NCBI GenBank assembly: GCA_900547555.1
Contig: URHG01000003.1
Span: 1 to 64,000, forward strand
Source of the DNA: an uncultured Porphyromonadaceae bacterium
Lineage (GTDB): Bacteria > Bacteroidota > Bacteroidia > Bacteroidales > UBA11471
Direction: 5' to 3'
Length of the DNA stretch: 64,000 bases
The notes under the pieces are model-generated. The model ran no database searches and had not been told where the DNA came from. It saw only the letters and a program-made list of their open reading frames with translations. The position numbers were made by a program, and so were the translations under genes. Shown piece by piece: positions 26,033 to 34,620 of this stretch (position 1 is the stretch's first letter; each line of letters starts with the position of its first letter).

Positions 26033-26902
26033 CTATGTTAAGTATTTTTTCACGATTTTCTCGGTTTCGTCCCAAAGTATTTTACGCATGGGATGCCCCG
26101 TGTATTTGGGAGAGAGCGGTTTTACCCGACAACCGGCACTGAACGTACCCGAACGCCCGTCGGCATCGGTATCGAGCAACAGATTTATGGCAGTCGCAGC
26201 TCCCTGTCGGGGTGTACGGATAAACGGCCGGAAAAACAGGTCGCACAATATGTCGATGACAGGATTGTGCATTTTTATGATATTGGTCGACACAATGCCC
26301 GGATCGGCGGCATTCACGGTAATACCCCGGTCTTTTACCCGATCGGCCAGTTCAAGAGTAAACAGTGTAAGAGCAAGTTTGGTATTGCCGTATATGGGTA
26401 TACGCCAAAAACCGCCTTTGCGTCCTCGGGTAAAAAATTCGGGCAAGGAGATTTTCCCGATGGCGTAGGTACACGACACCATGTTCACGATGCGGCTACC
26501 GTTGTGCATGAGCGGGAGCAACTTGCGGGTAAGCAGGTACGGGGCGACATAGTTGACGCTTGTGGTACGTGCCAAACCGTCGACCGTCTCGATGTGTCGC
26601 GGGTCGAGCGTACCGGCATTGTTCATGAGCAGATCGATGGACTCATTACGCTGTAAAAGCCTATCGGCCAATCGCTCCACCGAAGCCAAAGAGCAGAAAT
26701 CGGCCGTCATGATTTCTATGGCCTTGTTTCCTGTACGGGCGACGATCTCCTGACGTTTCGGTTCCGCCCTTTCTTCGTTTTGACAGACCATGACAACGGC
26801 ATAACCTTCTGCGGCTACGGCAAGGGTTATTTCCCTGCCCATACCGCCGTCGGCCCCGGTAATGACTGCTAAATTTCTCTTTGTGGACGTGTGCTTCGCC
26901 AT
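26033..26902 (-). CDS. Short-chain dehydrogenase/reductase
   Basis: A 289-residue classical SDR: cofactor motif TGADGGMG (15-22), NNAG (94-97), Ser143 and catalytic Tyr171/Lys175 in PIYGNTKLAL. The overall shape resembles retinol-dehydrogenase-like SDRs (WwoX/RDH13 type). The substrate is not readable. Being next to the 5-alpha-reductase and OYE genes, a hydroxysteroid dehydrogenase is one option. It has its own -7 box and is separated from them by a strong terminator, so the link is only by neighbourhood. Confidence 0.88.
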   Translation of the reverse strand: MAKHTSTKRNLAVITGADGGMGREITLAVAAEGYAVVMVCQNEERAEPKRQEIVARTGNKAIEIMTADFCSLASVERLADRLLQRNESIDLLMNNAGTLDPRHIETVDGLARTTSVNYVAPYLLTRKLLPLMHNGSRIVNMVSCTYAIGKISLPEFFTRGRKGGFWRIPIYGNTKLALTLFTLELADRVKDRGITVNAADPGIVSTNIIKMHNPVIDILCDLFFRPFIRTPRQGAATAINLLLDTDADGRSGTFSAGCRVKPLSPKYTGHPMRKILWDETEKIVKKYLT

Positions 26903-26989
26903 GGGAAAACAAAATGCGCAAATTTACACATACGATCATAAAAGCGTACGCCGCTTTTATTTCTCTTTTTTCCTTCTCCTATATCGGTA

Positions 26990-26997
26990 CAAAGGTA
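26990..26997 (-). promoter_or_regulatory. -7 box for the SDR gene
   Basis: TACCTTTG on the minus strand, about 90 nt before the SDR start. A TTTT at 27017-27020 stands 19 bp upstream as a weak -33, which lies inside the preceding terminator stem. Confidence 0.55.
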
Positions 26998-27006
26998 GGA
27001 AAAATA

Positions 27007-27050
27007 ATCTCCGGGAAAAGAAAACACTGTTATTTTCTTTTCCCGGAGAT
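27007..27050 (-). terminator. Strong terminator after the SMR gene
   Basis: An 18-bp perfect stem (ATCTCCGGGAAAAGAAAA and its complement) with an 8-nt loop, followed on the minus strand by ATTTTTCC. It ends the transcript of the 5-alpha-reductase/OYE/SMR group. Confidence 0.88.
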
Positions 27051-27186
27051 ATTCTGTTGCGAAGTTTGATAAAAACAAAATGCCCTTGCTATGTGCGGTA
27101 CAAAAGTGTATCGCATATACGCCGTCGGAGCGATTGACTCCGGTACGACTGTTCATAAATATCTATTCCCGTTTTTGTAAAGAAAT

Positions 27187-27506
27187 TCAAACCATTTTCA
27201 AACCGACTATCGATGCAATCAGCGTGGTAATAAAAAATATTCGGGCGAAAGAGACTGGTTCGTGAAAGAAAATAATACCCAATATCACCGTACTTACCGC
27301 ACCTATACCTGTCCACACGGGATAAGCCGTGCCGATAGGTATCGTATGTACCGCTTTGGCCAGCAAAACCATGCTGACGGCCAGACAAACAAGGAATCCG
27401 ACTCCCCAAAGGTAGTACTCTACGCCCGAAAGGCCTTTCATTTTTCGATGCAAAAAGCAAAACCGGCATCAAAGAATCCGGCTATGACTAAAACAAGCCA
27501 GTTCAT
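27187..27506 (-). pseudogene. Small multidrug resistance (SMR) transporter, frameshifted
   Basis: From ATG 27506 the frame gives 22 residues (start MNWLVLVIAG, then FFDAGFAF) and meets a TGA just after an A5 run (27441-27445). One extra A would join it to MKGLSGVEYYLWGVGFL and the remaining three helices ending IASIVGLKMV at 27187. The reconstructed protein is about 106 residues with four TM helices, normal for SMR. The membrane carboxylate that is Glu14 in EmrE is Asp here (in AGFFDAG). It could be a pseudogene or an assembly error. It follows the OYE gene by 52 bp. Confidence 0.8.
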
Positions 27507-27558
27507 GTATTCAGGGTTGGCAATATAAAAATCCGTTATTCCTTATAATACAAGGATA

Positions 27559-28776
27559 TTACTTGAATTCGAGCTTTTCGATTTCTTTTTTCAGGCAGGC
27601 GGGCAGTCCGTCTATCTTATGGTGGCAAGCCATTTCAAGGGTGTACATACGCCCTATGCAATAGTTACTGTGTCCGCAGGTGTTACGAGCGTTCTCTTCC
27701 CGAGCCATGCGATTCACAAAATCGGGTTCGTTAAGTAATGCCCGGCCCATCTGTACACATTCGAAACCGTCATCGAGTACCTCATCGATTTTTTTTCGGG
27801 AGACAAGCCCACCGACATATACCAACGGCATTTGCAATTCTTTTCTGAATCTCAGGGCATCATCGAGGAAATAGGCCTCTCTGAAAGGTTCAGACGGTAT
27901 CATCATGTGCCCGAACATTTTCACGCCGTACTTCAACCACCAGCAATCCATGTAATGGGTCATCGTCTTGATGGGCATGGCACCTCGCATCACATACATG
28001 GGGGCTCTGCTCACAAATCCTCCGCTCAAAACAAGTGCATGTGCACCCGATTGTTCGAGACGTTTGGCCACCTGCATAGTTTCGTCTATCTCCATACCGC
28101 CTTTGAATCCGTCCCGCATATTCATCTTTACAAAGACGGCCATGTCATTCCCTGCGGCCTTCATCACTTCTTCCATACACATGTCCATGAATCGCATACG
28201 GTTTTCGAGCGAACCTCCATATTCATCTTTGCGACGGTTGGTATAGGGCGAGAGAAACTGGCTGATAAGGTATCCGTGCCCCGCATGTATTTCCACGGCG
28301 TCGAATCCGGCTTCTCGCGCCAAATTTACAGCCCGGCCGAAGTTTTTGGCCATTTCGGGTAATTCCGATTTACGCATTCCGCGTACGAATGTAGGCGAAT
28401 AGAGGTTGAAGCCCGTCGATGCGGAGATAGGTGTAACACCACATATCTTCTTGTGCGACATGTTCCCGCAATGCCCCAGTTGTATCGAAACGGCTGCACC
28501 CGAACGGTGTATATCATCGGTGATTTCTTTCAGGCCGAGAATGATTTCGGGACGCATACATAGCTGACGGTCGAACGACAGTCCGCTTTGACATACCGCA
28601 GCATAGGCGATTGTCGTCATGCCTATACCGCCGTCGGCGACAGACTTATGATAGTCATGCAACATTTTCGACGGTTTATTTCCGGGACACATACTTTCGA
28701 AAGCAGCCGAGCGTATGGTACGGTTACGCAGAGTGAGCGGACCTATGGTAACGGGTGTGAAAAGTTTCGATTCCAT
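27559..28776 (-). CDS. Old Yellow Enzyme family flavin reductase
   Basis: A 405-residue FMN-dependent ene-reductase with a single TIM barrel. Visible motifs are LFTPVTIGPLTLRNRTIRSA at the N-terminus, the substrate-binding His164/His167/Tyr169 in EIHAGHGYL, and SPYTNRRKDEYGGSLENR. A late FMN-phosphate region has PLVYVGGLVSR and CVQMGRALL. The C-terminal Cys-rich stretch (TCGHSNYC...ACHHK) is reminiscent of but not identical to the 4Fe-4S motif of BaiCD-type enzymes. Family members reduce activated C=C bonds, including delta-4-3-ketosteroids. It is 18 bp downstream of the 5-alpha-reductase gene, so a steroid or bile-acid 5-beta-reductase is a sensible hypothesis. Confidence 0.88.
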   Translation of the reverse strand: MESKLFTPVTIGPLTLRNRTIRSAAFESMCPGNKPSKMLHDYHKSVADGGIGMTTIAYAAVCQSGLSFDRQLCMRPEIILGLKEITDDIHRSGAAVSIQLGHCGNMSHKKICGVTPISASTGFNLYSPTFVRGMRKSELPEMAKNFGRAVNLAREAGFDAVEIHAGHGYLISQFLSPYTNRRKDEYGGSLENRMRFMDMCMEEVMKAAGNDMAVFVKMNMRDGFKGGMEIDETMQVAKRLEQSGAHALVLSGGFVSRAPMYVMRGAMPIKTMTHYMDCWWLKYGVKMFGHMMIPSEPFREAYFLDDALRFRKELQMPLVYVGGLVSRKKIDEVLDDGFECVQMGRALLNEPDFVNRMAREENARNTCGHSNYCIGRMYTLEMACHHKIDGLPACLKKEIEKLEFK

Positions 28777-28794
28777 GATGGTATATGTTTGTTG

Positions 28795-29568
28795 TCAATA
28801 GATATACGGAAAGATGCGTTTACGGCGGCCCATACGCTGTTTGCCGAACTCATCACGATAACGATGGTATATGGCATCGGCACGCGGCACAAGATTGGCG
28901 AATGTCCACCAAGCGAACACGGCACCGGCAGCCGACCAAGTGAGAATGGCAAATCCTGTCCATTCGACAATTTCTCCGAAATAGTTGGCCGAAGTTACCC
29001 GACAATACAATCCCTTTTCGGGCAGGTAATGGCGGGTATCTCCGGGTCTTCTCAAATGGCGTATGACATTGTCGGAATGCAGGTTTATCGCCATTCCCGT
29101 AAAAAAGACAAGGGTACCGATGATAAATTGCGGAGTTGTGAGCCATGATACCATATAACGGTCGTCAGGTGCAAGGTAAAAAAGCCATTCGCCCTGAATG
29201 AATCCGTTCAGAATATTGAAGACAATACCCATGAGCATGACTGTTACGGGCATACGGCTCTTCCCCTTCATAAGGAAAGGGAAAATAAATGATCGCTGGA
29301 AATAGTGTAACTGAAAGAAAATGAATATGACCAAAGGAACGGTTTCAAATCGTCTCTCGGAGTTCCACCAAAGAATGACCATGACGATAAAAACCGGTGC
29401 TTCCATCAACACCCAAGCGATTTTGTTGTCGATGGCAACACCCCATCGGTTACTCCGGAAGATACCGTAACCCGCTTTCAAAAAATAGAGTGCAACGAAT
29501 ACGATTGCGGCAATACCGCTCATTATCAGCAGGAATATGTCGAAACACCGAGGCGAAATTTCTATCAT
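28795..29568 (-). CDS. Steroid 5-alpha-reductase family membrane protein
   Basis: A 257-residue protein with about six TM helices. The C-terminal half is strikingly like animal SRD5A1: INLHSDNVIRHLRRPGDT, then SANYFGEIVEWTGFA, SAAGAVFAWWTFANLVPRA and a basic end finishing RRKRIFPYIY. These are the NADPH and steroid-binding segments of 3-oxo-5-alpha-steroid 4-dehydrogenases, which reduce the delta-4 bond of 3-keto steroids. ATG 29568 is used; the 27 upstream residues of the longer frame are AT-rich and outside the family. It is first in the leftward group with OYE and SMR. Confidence 0.9.
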   Translation of the reverse strand: MIEISPRCFDIFLLIMSGIAAIVFVALYFLKAGYGIFRSNRWGVAIDNKIAWVLMEAPVFIVMVILWWNSERRFETVPLVIFIFFQLHYFQRSFIFPFLMKGKSRMPVTVMLMGIVFNILNGFIQGEWLFYLAPDDRYMVSWLTTPQFIIGTLVFFTGMAINLHSDNVIRHLRRPGDTRHYLPEKGLYCRVTSANYFGEIVEWTGFAILTWSAAGAVFAWWTFANLVPRADAIYHRYRDEFGKQRMGRRKRIFPYIY

Positions 29569-29930
29569 ATCACAGTCTATAATATTTATAATCAACTTAT
29601 TACAATTTATAATTTCAAAATCATAACAAACAAAAATACGAAAAAACAATCGTATTCGCTAATAAAATAGGCTTTTAAATTATCCATAAAGTCTTTCTAT
29701 CGGGATTGCTGCATTTGTGTCTTAAAATTTTTACGAGAATATCCCTGTACACCTTGTCTTTACATATATGTACGGATTGTAAAATATCGTTTGCATGTAT
29801 ATCGTCTTACCGGAAAAAACGAATAGAACAAGCATCTGAAAAATTATATCGAAAAAAGTAGCTCTTTATCGAACATAATAAAAAGGCTTATTCGTACCTT
29901 TGCGCCGAATTTTTCAAGAGGGTTCGGAAT
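29569..29930. other. AT-rich divergent intergenic region
   Basis: No gene seen. On the minus strand TATTTTTG (29631-29638) is a -7 candidate for the 5-alpha-reductase gene. On the plus strand TACCTTTG (29895-29902) is a -7 candidate for lrgA. Neither has a convincing -33. Confidence 0.5.
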
Positions 29931-30284
29931 ATGGTAAGACAATGTGCTATCTTGTTCGGTTGCTTGGCCTTAGGTGAGCTTGTCGTGTATCTTACCGACG
30001 TAAAACTACCGTCGAGCATCATAGGAATGTTATTGCTCACGCTGTTTCTCAAATTAGGTTGGATAAAGTTGCATTGGGTACGCGGCCTTTCCGATTTTCT
30101 GGTCGCCAACTTAGGTTTCTTTTTCGTCCCTCCCGGAGTGGCACTCATGCTCTACTTCGATGTGATAGCCGTGCAGTTTTGGCCCATCGTTATCGCGACG
30201 GTTGTCAGTACCGTATTGGTATTGGTCGTTACCGGATGGTCTCATCAGTTAACACGTAAGACAAATGGACTTCTTAGAAAATAA
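29931..30284 (+). CDS. lrgA: LrgA/CidA family holin-like protein
   Basis: A 117-residue, four-helix membrane protein with the family motif KLPSSIIGMLLLTLFLKLGW and LGFFFVPPGVALM. LrgA/CidA proteins are holin-like and influence murein hydrolase activity and export of small metabolites (pyruvate in some species). The gene overlaps lrgB by 20 bp, the usual arrangement for this two-component membrane system. Confidence 0.92.
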   Translation: MVRQCAILFGCLALGELVVYLTDVKLPSSIIGMLLLTLFLKLGWIKLHWVRGLSDFLVANLGFFFVPPGVALMLYFDVIAVQFWPIVIATVVSTVLVLVVTGWSHQLTRKTNGLLRK

Positions 30285-30960
30285 ATTTTTTCTATTGGCG
30301 CTTACATTCGCATTCTTTTTCGGGGCGAAAGAATTACAGAAAAAAACAGGTTTTATCCTACTGAATCCTATATTGGTTACGATTGCCCTGCTTATCGTTT
30401 TCCTGCAATTCACAGACATCAGTTATGAAACGTATGAGGAAAGCGGCTATCTTATCGAGTTCTGGCTCAAACCGGCAGTGGTAGCTCTCGGCGTGCCTCT
30501 TTACCTGCAACTCGAAACGATCAAGAAACAGCTTCTGCCCATCATCGTGTCGCAATTGGTCGGTTGTCTGGTAGGAATCATTTCGGTCGTTTGGGTTGCC
30601 AAACTTTTAGGAGCCACGCAAGAAGTTATTATATCGCTGGCCTCCAAGTCGGTAACGACCCCTATTGCCATGGAGGTAACACAGGCCGTCGGGGGTATCC
30701 CCTCACTCACAGCGGCTGTGGTGGTATGTGTCGGTATATTCGGCGCGATTTTCGGATTCAAAGTATTGTCGATCGGACACGTGAAAAGTCCCATTGCGCA
30801 AGGATTGTCTATGGGTACGGCTTCACATGCCGTAGGTACTTCGGCGGCGATGGAGGTCAGCGGAAAGTACGGGGCGTATGCCGGATTGGGATTGACGCTC
30901 AACGGTATCTTCACCGCCCTTTTTACCCCTACGATTTTACGAATGTTGGGATTGATTTGA
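30265..30960 (+). CDS. lrgB: LrgB family membrane protein
   Basis: A 231-residue membrane protein with about seven helices. Conserved LrgB segments: ALGVPLYLQLETIKKQ, LASKSVTTPIAMEVTQAVGG, GIFGAIFGFKVL, and GLSMGTASHAVGTSAAMEV. It partners LrgA. A weak hairpin at 30962-30981 (GAGCTTT/AAAGCTC) follows the stop and may help termination. Confidence 0.92.
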   Translation: MDFLENKFFLLALTFAFFFGAKELQKKTGFILLNPILVTIALLIVFLQFTDISYETYEESGYLIEFWLKPAVVALGVPLYLQLETIKKQLLPIIVSQLVGCLVGIISVVWVAKLLGATQEVIISLASKSVTTPIAMEVTQAVGGIPSLTAAVVVCVGIFGAIFGFKVLSIGHVKSPIAQGLSMGTASHAVGTSAAMEVSGKYGAYAGLGLTLNGIFTALFTPTILRMLGLI

Positions 30961-31178
30961 CGAGCTTTTATCAGAAAGCTCATTCCTCCTTTGTTTGGAA
31001 TCGGAACGATTTGAAAAAAACGTATTCGGAATCGCATCAAGTCATACTAAAAGGTTGTTGTTGCAACTCCTACTTGTCGATAAGGGAAATTTCGCTTTTT
31101 ATTCCTATCTTTGATACTTCCGTTCGGCAGAACCAAAATTAAAGCAAGCTTCATGTTGTCTTTGCGCTCACTTATCCG

Positions 31179-31186
31179 TATCTTTG
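31179..31186 (+). promoter_or_regulatory. -7 box for the DEAD helicase gene
   Basis: TATCTTTG matches TAnnTTTG, with a partial -33 (TTGT at 31156-31159, 19 bp upstream). A second TATCTTTG at 31106-31113 may be an upstream start. The near box leaves about a 15-nt leader, which supports ATG 31208 as start. Confidence 0.55.
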
Positions 31187-31207
31187 TTCCTTGAAAAAAG
31201 AATAGAT

Positions 31208-32647
31208 ATGAAATTTGAAGATTTGAATTTGGAACCGGATGTCTTACAGGGACTCGACGCCATGAATTTCAAGGAAGCGACTCCCGTGCAGGAAGCAACG
31301 ATTCCCGTCGTTCTCGATGGGAAAGACTTGATTGCCTGCGCTCAAACCGGAACCGGAAAAACAGCCGCTTATATATTGCCTTTGCTCAATCTGCTTACCC
31401 GCCGCCCCTCGGAAAAAGATGCGGTACGTGCTATCGTTATCGCCCCTACCCGGGAATTGGCCCAACAGATCGATATGCAGTTCGAGGGATTTTCCTACTT
31501 TCTGCCCATTTCCACTTTTGTCGTAGCAGGAGGCGGTGATGGGGCGCAATGGGATCAGCAGAAACGAGGCTTGCAAATGGGGGCCGATGTGATGATCGCT
31601 ACGCCGGGACGGCTTATATCACATCTGCTCAACACCAAAGTCGACTTGTTGGGGGTTGAATATCTCGTACTCGATGAGGCCGACCGCATGCTCGACATGG
31701 GTTTTTACGACGACATTATGCAGATATGCTCTTTCTTACCCAAAGATCGTCAGACATTGCTGTTCTCGGCAACCATGCCGCCGAAGATACGCCAACTTGC
31801 CCGTCAGATTCTGCACGAGCCCGAAGAAGTGAGTATCGCTATTTCCAAACCGAACGAATCGATCCGCCAATCGGCTTACATCTGTTATGAACCCCAGAAA
31901 ATGGGAATCATCAATGCTGTCTTTTCACAAGGCGTAAAAGGTAAAACGATTATATTCTCGTCGTCGAAATTGAAAGTGAAGCAACTTACCACGGCCCTCC
32001 GTCGCAGGAATTACAATGCGCGTGCCATGCACTCCGATCTCGACCAGCCGCAACGAGAAGAGGTCATGCTCGATTATAAAAACGGAAAAATCGATATTCT
32101 CGTTGCAACCGATATTGTTTCGCGAGGTATAGATATTACCGATATTGTACTGGTTATCAATTATGATGTCCCGCACGACCCCGAAGACTATATTCATCGT
32201 ATAGGCCGTACCGCGCGGGCTAATGCCGAGGGTGAGGCCATGACGTTTGTCTCGGTCGAAGATCAGGATCGTTTCTATCGGATAGAAAAATTCCTCGAAC
32301 GGGAAGTGCCCAAAATGCCCCTGCCCGAGGGATTGGGTGAAGCTCCCGAGTATGATATTATGTCGCTCGACCGGCGTTCTTCCCGCAAAGGCGGTAGAGG
32401 ACGTTCGGGAAAAAACGGTCGTCCGTCAGGTAATGCAGGTGGAAACCGTCGCAAAGGAAATTTCCGAAAATCGAAATCCCCGGCCGTTACAGAGCACCCC
32501 GAAGAGACATCTGCCGATACACGTCGGCATACCGGTGAGGGAGAAACCACATCGAAAAAAAGGAATAACTCCAGCCGATACAATCGCCGACGACACCCGG
32601 GTAATCATAATGAGGCATCGACCGATACTCCCCCCAAAACGGAATAA
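31208..32647 (+). CDS. DEAD-box RNA helicase (RhlE-like)
   Basis: A 479-residue ATP-dependent RNA helicase. All motifs are present: Q motif before ATPVQEATIP, Walker A AQTGTGKT (45-52), PTRELAQQ (80-87), TPGR (132-135), DEAD (156-159), SAT in LLFSATMP, then in the second domain IIFSSSK, ATDIVSRGIDI and HRIGRTARA. The C-terminal tail of about 100 residues is basic and low-complexity (Arg, Lys, Ser, Gly), as in RhlE/CsdA-type helicases that work on ribosome assembly or cold-stressed RNA. Confidence 0.93.
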   Translation: MKFEDLNLEPDVLQGLDAMNFKEATPVQEATIPVVLDGKDLIACAQTGTGKTAAYILPLLNLLTRRPSEKDAVRAIVIAPTRELAQQIDMQFEGFSYFLPISTFVVAGGGDGAQWDQQKRGLQMGADVMIATPGRLISHLLNTKVDLLGVEYLVLDEADRMLDMGFYDDIMQICSFLPKDRQTLLFSATMPPKIRQLARQILHEPEEVSIAISKPNESIRQSAYICYEPQKMGIINAVFSQGVKGKTIIFSSSKLKVKQLTTALRRRNYNARAMHSDLDQPQREEVMLDYKNGKIDILVATDIVSRGIDITDIVLVINYDVPHDPEDYIHRIGRTARANAEGEAMTFVSVEDQDRFYRIEKFLEREVPKMPLPEGLGEAPEYDIMSLDRRSSRKGGRGRSGKNGRPSGNAGGNRRKGNFRKSKSPAVTEHPEETSADTRRHTGEGETTSKKRNNSSRYNRRRHPGNHNEASTDTPPKTE

Positions 32648-32740
32648 GTCGGATAAGTTCGTTTTAGATATTTTATGTCGGGCTTTACAATTTGGTAAAC
32701 GATTGTTTTTGCAAAATGCTGTTATCGAACGAAATCGCAA

Positions 32741-32780
32741 AATAAAAACAGGGAAAGACAAATCTTTCCCTGTTTTTATT
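32741..32780 (+). terminator. Terminator after the helicase gene
   Basis: An 18-bp stem (core CAGGGAAAGA/TCTTTCCCTG, closed by AATAAAAA/TTTTTATT) with loop CAAA and a T5 run on the plus side. It is symmetrical enough to work in both directions. Confidence 0.88.
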
Positions 32781-32781
32781 G

Positions 32782-32970
32782 TTAAGGCTCGACGTTGCCC
32801 ACTATGGTATTTCCATCGATTGTGATGGATTGGGTATCATCCAAATAGTAAACTTGTTGTACCCAGCTATTCATATTGCTCCATCCATATTGGGAAGATG
32901 CTTTGGTTATGTAAATCTTTATCGTTTCTGCCTTTTCATGTGCAATAAACGTGATAGGGTCGGTATTTTT
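32782..32970 (-). pseudogene. Possible C-terminal gene remnant
   Basis: A 62-codon open frame on the minus strand, bounded upstream by TAA (32971-32973) and without a good start, ends VGNVEP before TAA 32782-32784. It reads like a genuine beta-rich protein end (AHEKAETIKIYITK, then YGWSNMNSWVQQVYYLDD). Because it lies directly between a terminator and the MATE promoter and has no upstream body, it is likely the residue of a deleted gene. The product is not recognised. Confidence 0.4.
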
Positions 32971-33039
32971 TTATACCCAACAAAAGCAACTGTCGAAATT
33001 TTATACCCATTATGCAGTTAGTAGGTACATAAATTGTAG

Positions 33040-33047
33040 TAATTTTG
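33040..33047 (+). promoter_or_regulatory. -7 box for the MATE gene
   Basis: TAATTTTG fits TAnnTTTG, about 40 nt before ATG 33088. No clear -33 is seen. The remaining part of the 440-bp gap 32648-33087 is the helicase terminator and the gene remnant. Confidence 0.45.
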
Positions 33048-33087
33048 TGCCCCGGAAAGAAATAGAGCAAAAATCCGCTACCATATC

Positions 33088-34500
33088 ATGTATCGACGAA
33101 AAAAAGACTTGCTGCGGTTTGTGCGCAGCGGGCAACCTATGACCGTACGTCAACAGGTGTATCTGGCCGCCCAATTGAGCGTGCCGTCTATTTTCGCGCA
33201 GATTTCGTCGGTAATCATGCAATATATCGACGCCTCTATGGTCGGGAGTTTAGGTGCGAACGCGTCGGCCTCCATCGGGCTTGTCTCTACGACTACATGG
33301 TTGTTTATGGGACTATGTACATCGGTGGCCGCTGGATTTGCCGTGCAAGTGGCGCATCTTCTCGGTGCCAAAGACGACAAGGGTGCTCGCGTGGTATTGC
33401 GTCAGGCACTTGTTTTATCCTTGCTTTTCGGTTTTTTGTTGGCCGCCATAGGTTGCGGTATCAGCGGATATTTACCCCGTTGGCTCGGTGGAGACGAAGC
33501 GATTCGGCACGATGCGACGGGGTATTTTATGATTTACGCCCTTTCACTGCCTGCACTCCAACTCAATATGTTGGCCGGCAGCATGTTGCGATGCAGCGGA
33601 AATGTATATGTACCGAGCGTATTGAATATGCTCATGTGCGTGATGGACGTGATATTCAATCTTTTCCTGATATTCCCTTCCCAAACATATGAAATAGCCG
33701 GTTTCTCCTTTTATCTTCCCGGTGCAGGATTGGGTGTAGAAGGAGCAGCTTTGGGCACGGCTCTCGCATTGCTTGTTACGGCTTTGCTGATGCTTTACTT
33801 TCTATGCTTCCGATCATCCGAATTGGGGTTACGTCATCGCCGGGAGAAACTTTTTTTTACGGGCAATTGTCTGCGTCGGGCTTTTCGCATCGGTCTGCCT
33901 ATGGGGTGCGAGCGCATTATCATGTGCGGTGCACAAATCTTGTCGACGGTTATCGTGGCCCCATTGGGGATATATGCCATAGCAGCCAACGCTTTTGCGA
34001 TTACGGCCGAGAGCCTTTGTTATATGCCCGGCTACGGAATCGCCGATGCCGCCACAACGCTGGTAGGGCAAAGTCTCGGTGCAAAACGCCATGATTTGGC
34101 ACGGAGTTTCGCTCGCATCACCGTAATTATGGGTATGGCGGTCATGACGGTAATGGGTGCCATCATGTACCTTGCCGCACCTTTGATGATAGGTGTCATG
34201 ACACCGGTTCCCGAAGTCGTTTCGCTGGGTGTTTCCATTTTACGTATCGAGGCGTTTGCCGAACCGATGTTCGCTGCCGCCATTGTGGCTTACGGCGTAT
34301 TTATCGGAGCCGGCGATACATTGATTCCGGCAGCGATGAATTTCGTGAGTATTTGGGGCGTTCGTCTTACGCTGGCCGCTTTACTGGCACCTTCTATGGG
34401 ACTGCGCGGCGTGTGGATTGCAATGTGCATCGAACTCTGTTTCCGGGGTATGATATTCCTCGCCCGCATGAAATGGGGAAGATGGATCAAGCGACTGTAA
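33088..34500 (+). CDS. MATE family efflux transporter
   Basis: A 470-residue inner-membrane antiporter with 12 helices in two related halves. The N-half has AAQLSVPSIFAQISSVIMQYIDASMVGSLG-like residues, the classical MATE start. The second half has GLPMGCERIIMCGAQILSTV and ADAATTLVGQSLGAKR, the repeat of the VGQxLGA loop. Such proteins export cationic drugs or metabolites using Na+ or H+. Substrate unknown. It stands alone between two promoters. Confidence 0.92.
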   Translation: MYRRKKDLLRFVRSGQPMTVRQQVYLAAQLSVPSIFAQISSVIMQYIDASMVGSLGANASASIGLVSTTTWLFMGLCTSVAAGFAVQVAHLLGAKDDKGARVVLRQALVLSLLFGFLLAAIGCGISGYLPRWLGGDEAIRHDATGYFMIYALSLPALQLNMLAGSMLRCSGNVYVPSVLNMLMCVMDVIFNLFLIFPSQTYEIAGFSFYLPGAGLGVEGAALGTALALLVTALLMLYFLCFRSSELGLRHRREKLFFTGNCLRRAFRIGLPMGCERIIMCGAQILSTVIVAPLGIYAIAANAFAITAESLCYMPGYGIADAATTLVGQSLGAKRHDLARSFARITVIMGMAVMTVMGAIMYLAAPLMIGVMTPVPEVVSLGVSILRIEAFAEPMFAAAIVAYGVFIGAGDTLIPAAMNFVSIWGVRLTLAALLAPSMGLRGVWIAMCIELCFRGMIFLARMKWGRWIKRL

Positions 34501-34560
34501 ATCGGTATTTTGGGTTGGTAAAAACGGAATTCGTATACAATACGATCCATATATATGTTC

Positions 34561-34568
34561 TATTTTTG
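34561..34568 (+). promoter_or_regulatory. -7 box for DUF3737-patB
   Basis: TATTTTTG matches TAnnTTTG; start near 34575, with about a 45-nt leader. No clear -33. Confidence 0.45.
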
Positions 34569-34620
34569 CATCGATGAAAATAGGATTGAATCAAAAAATA
34601 TAATGAAAGATCATTAAGTT

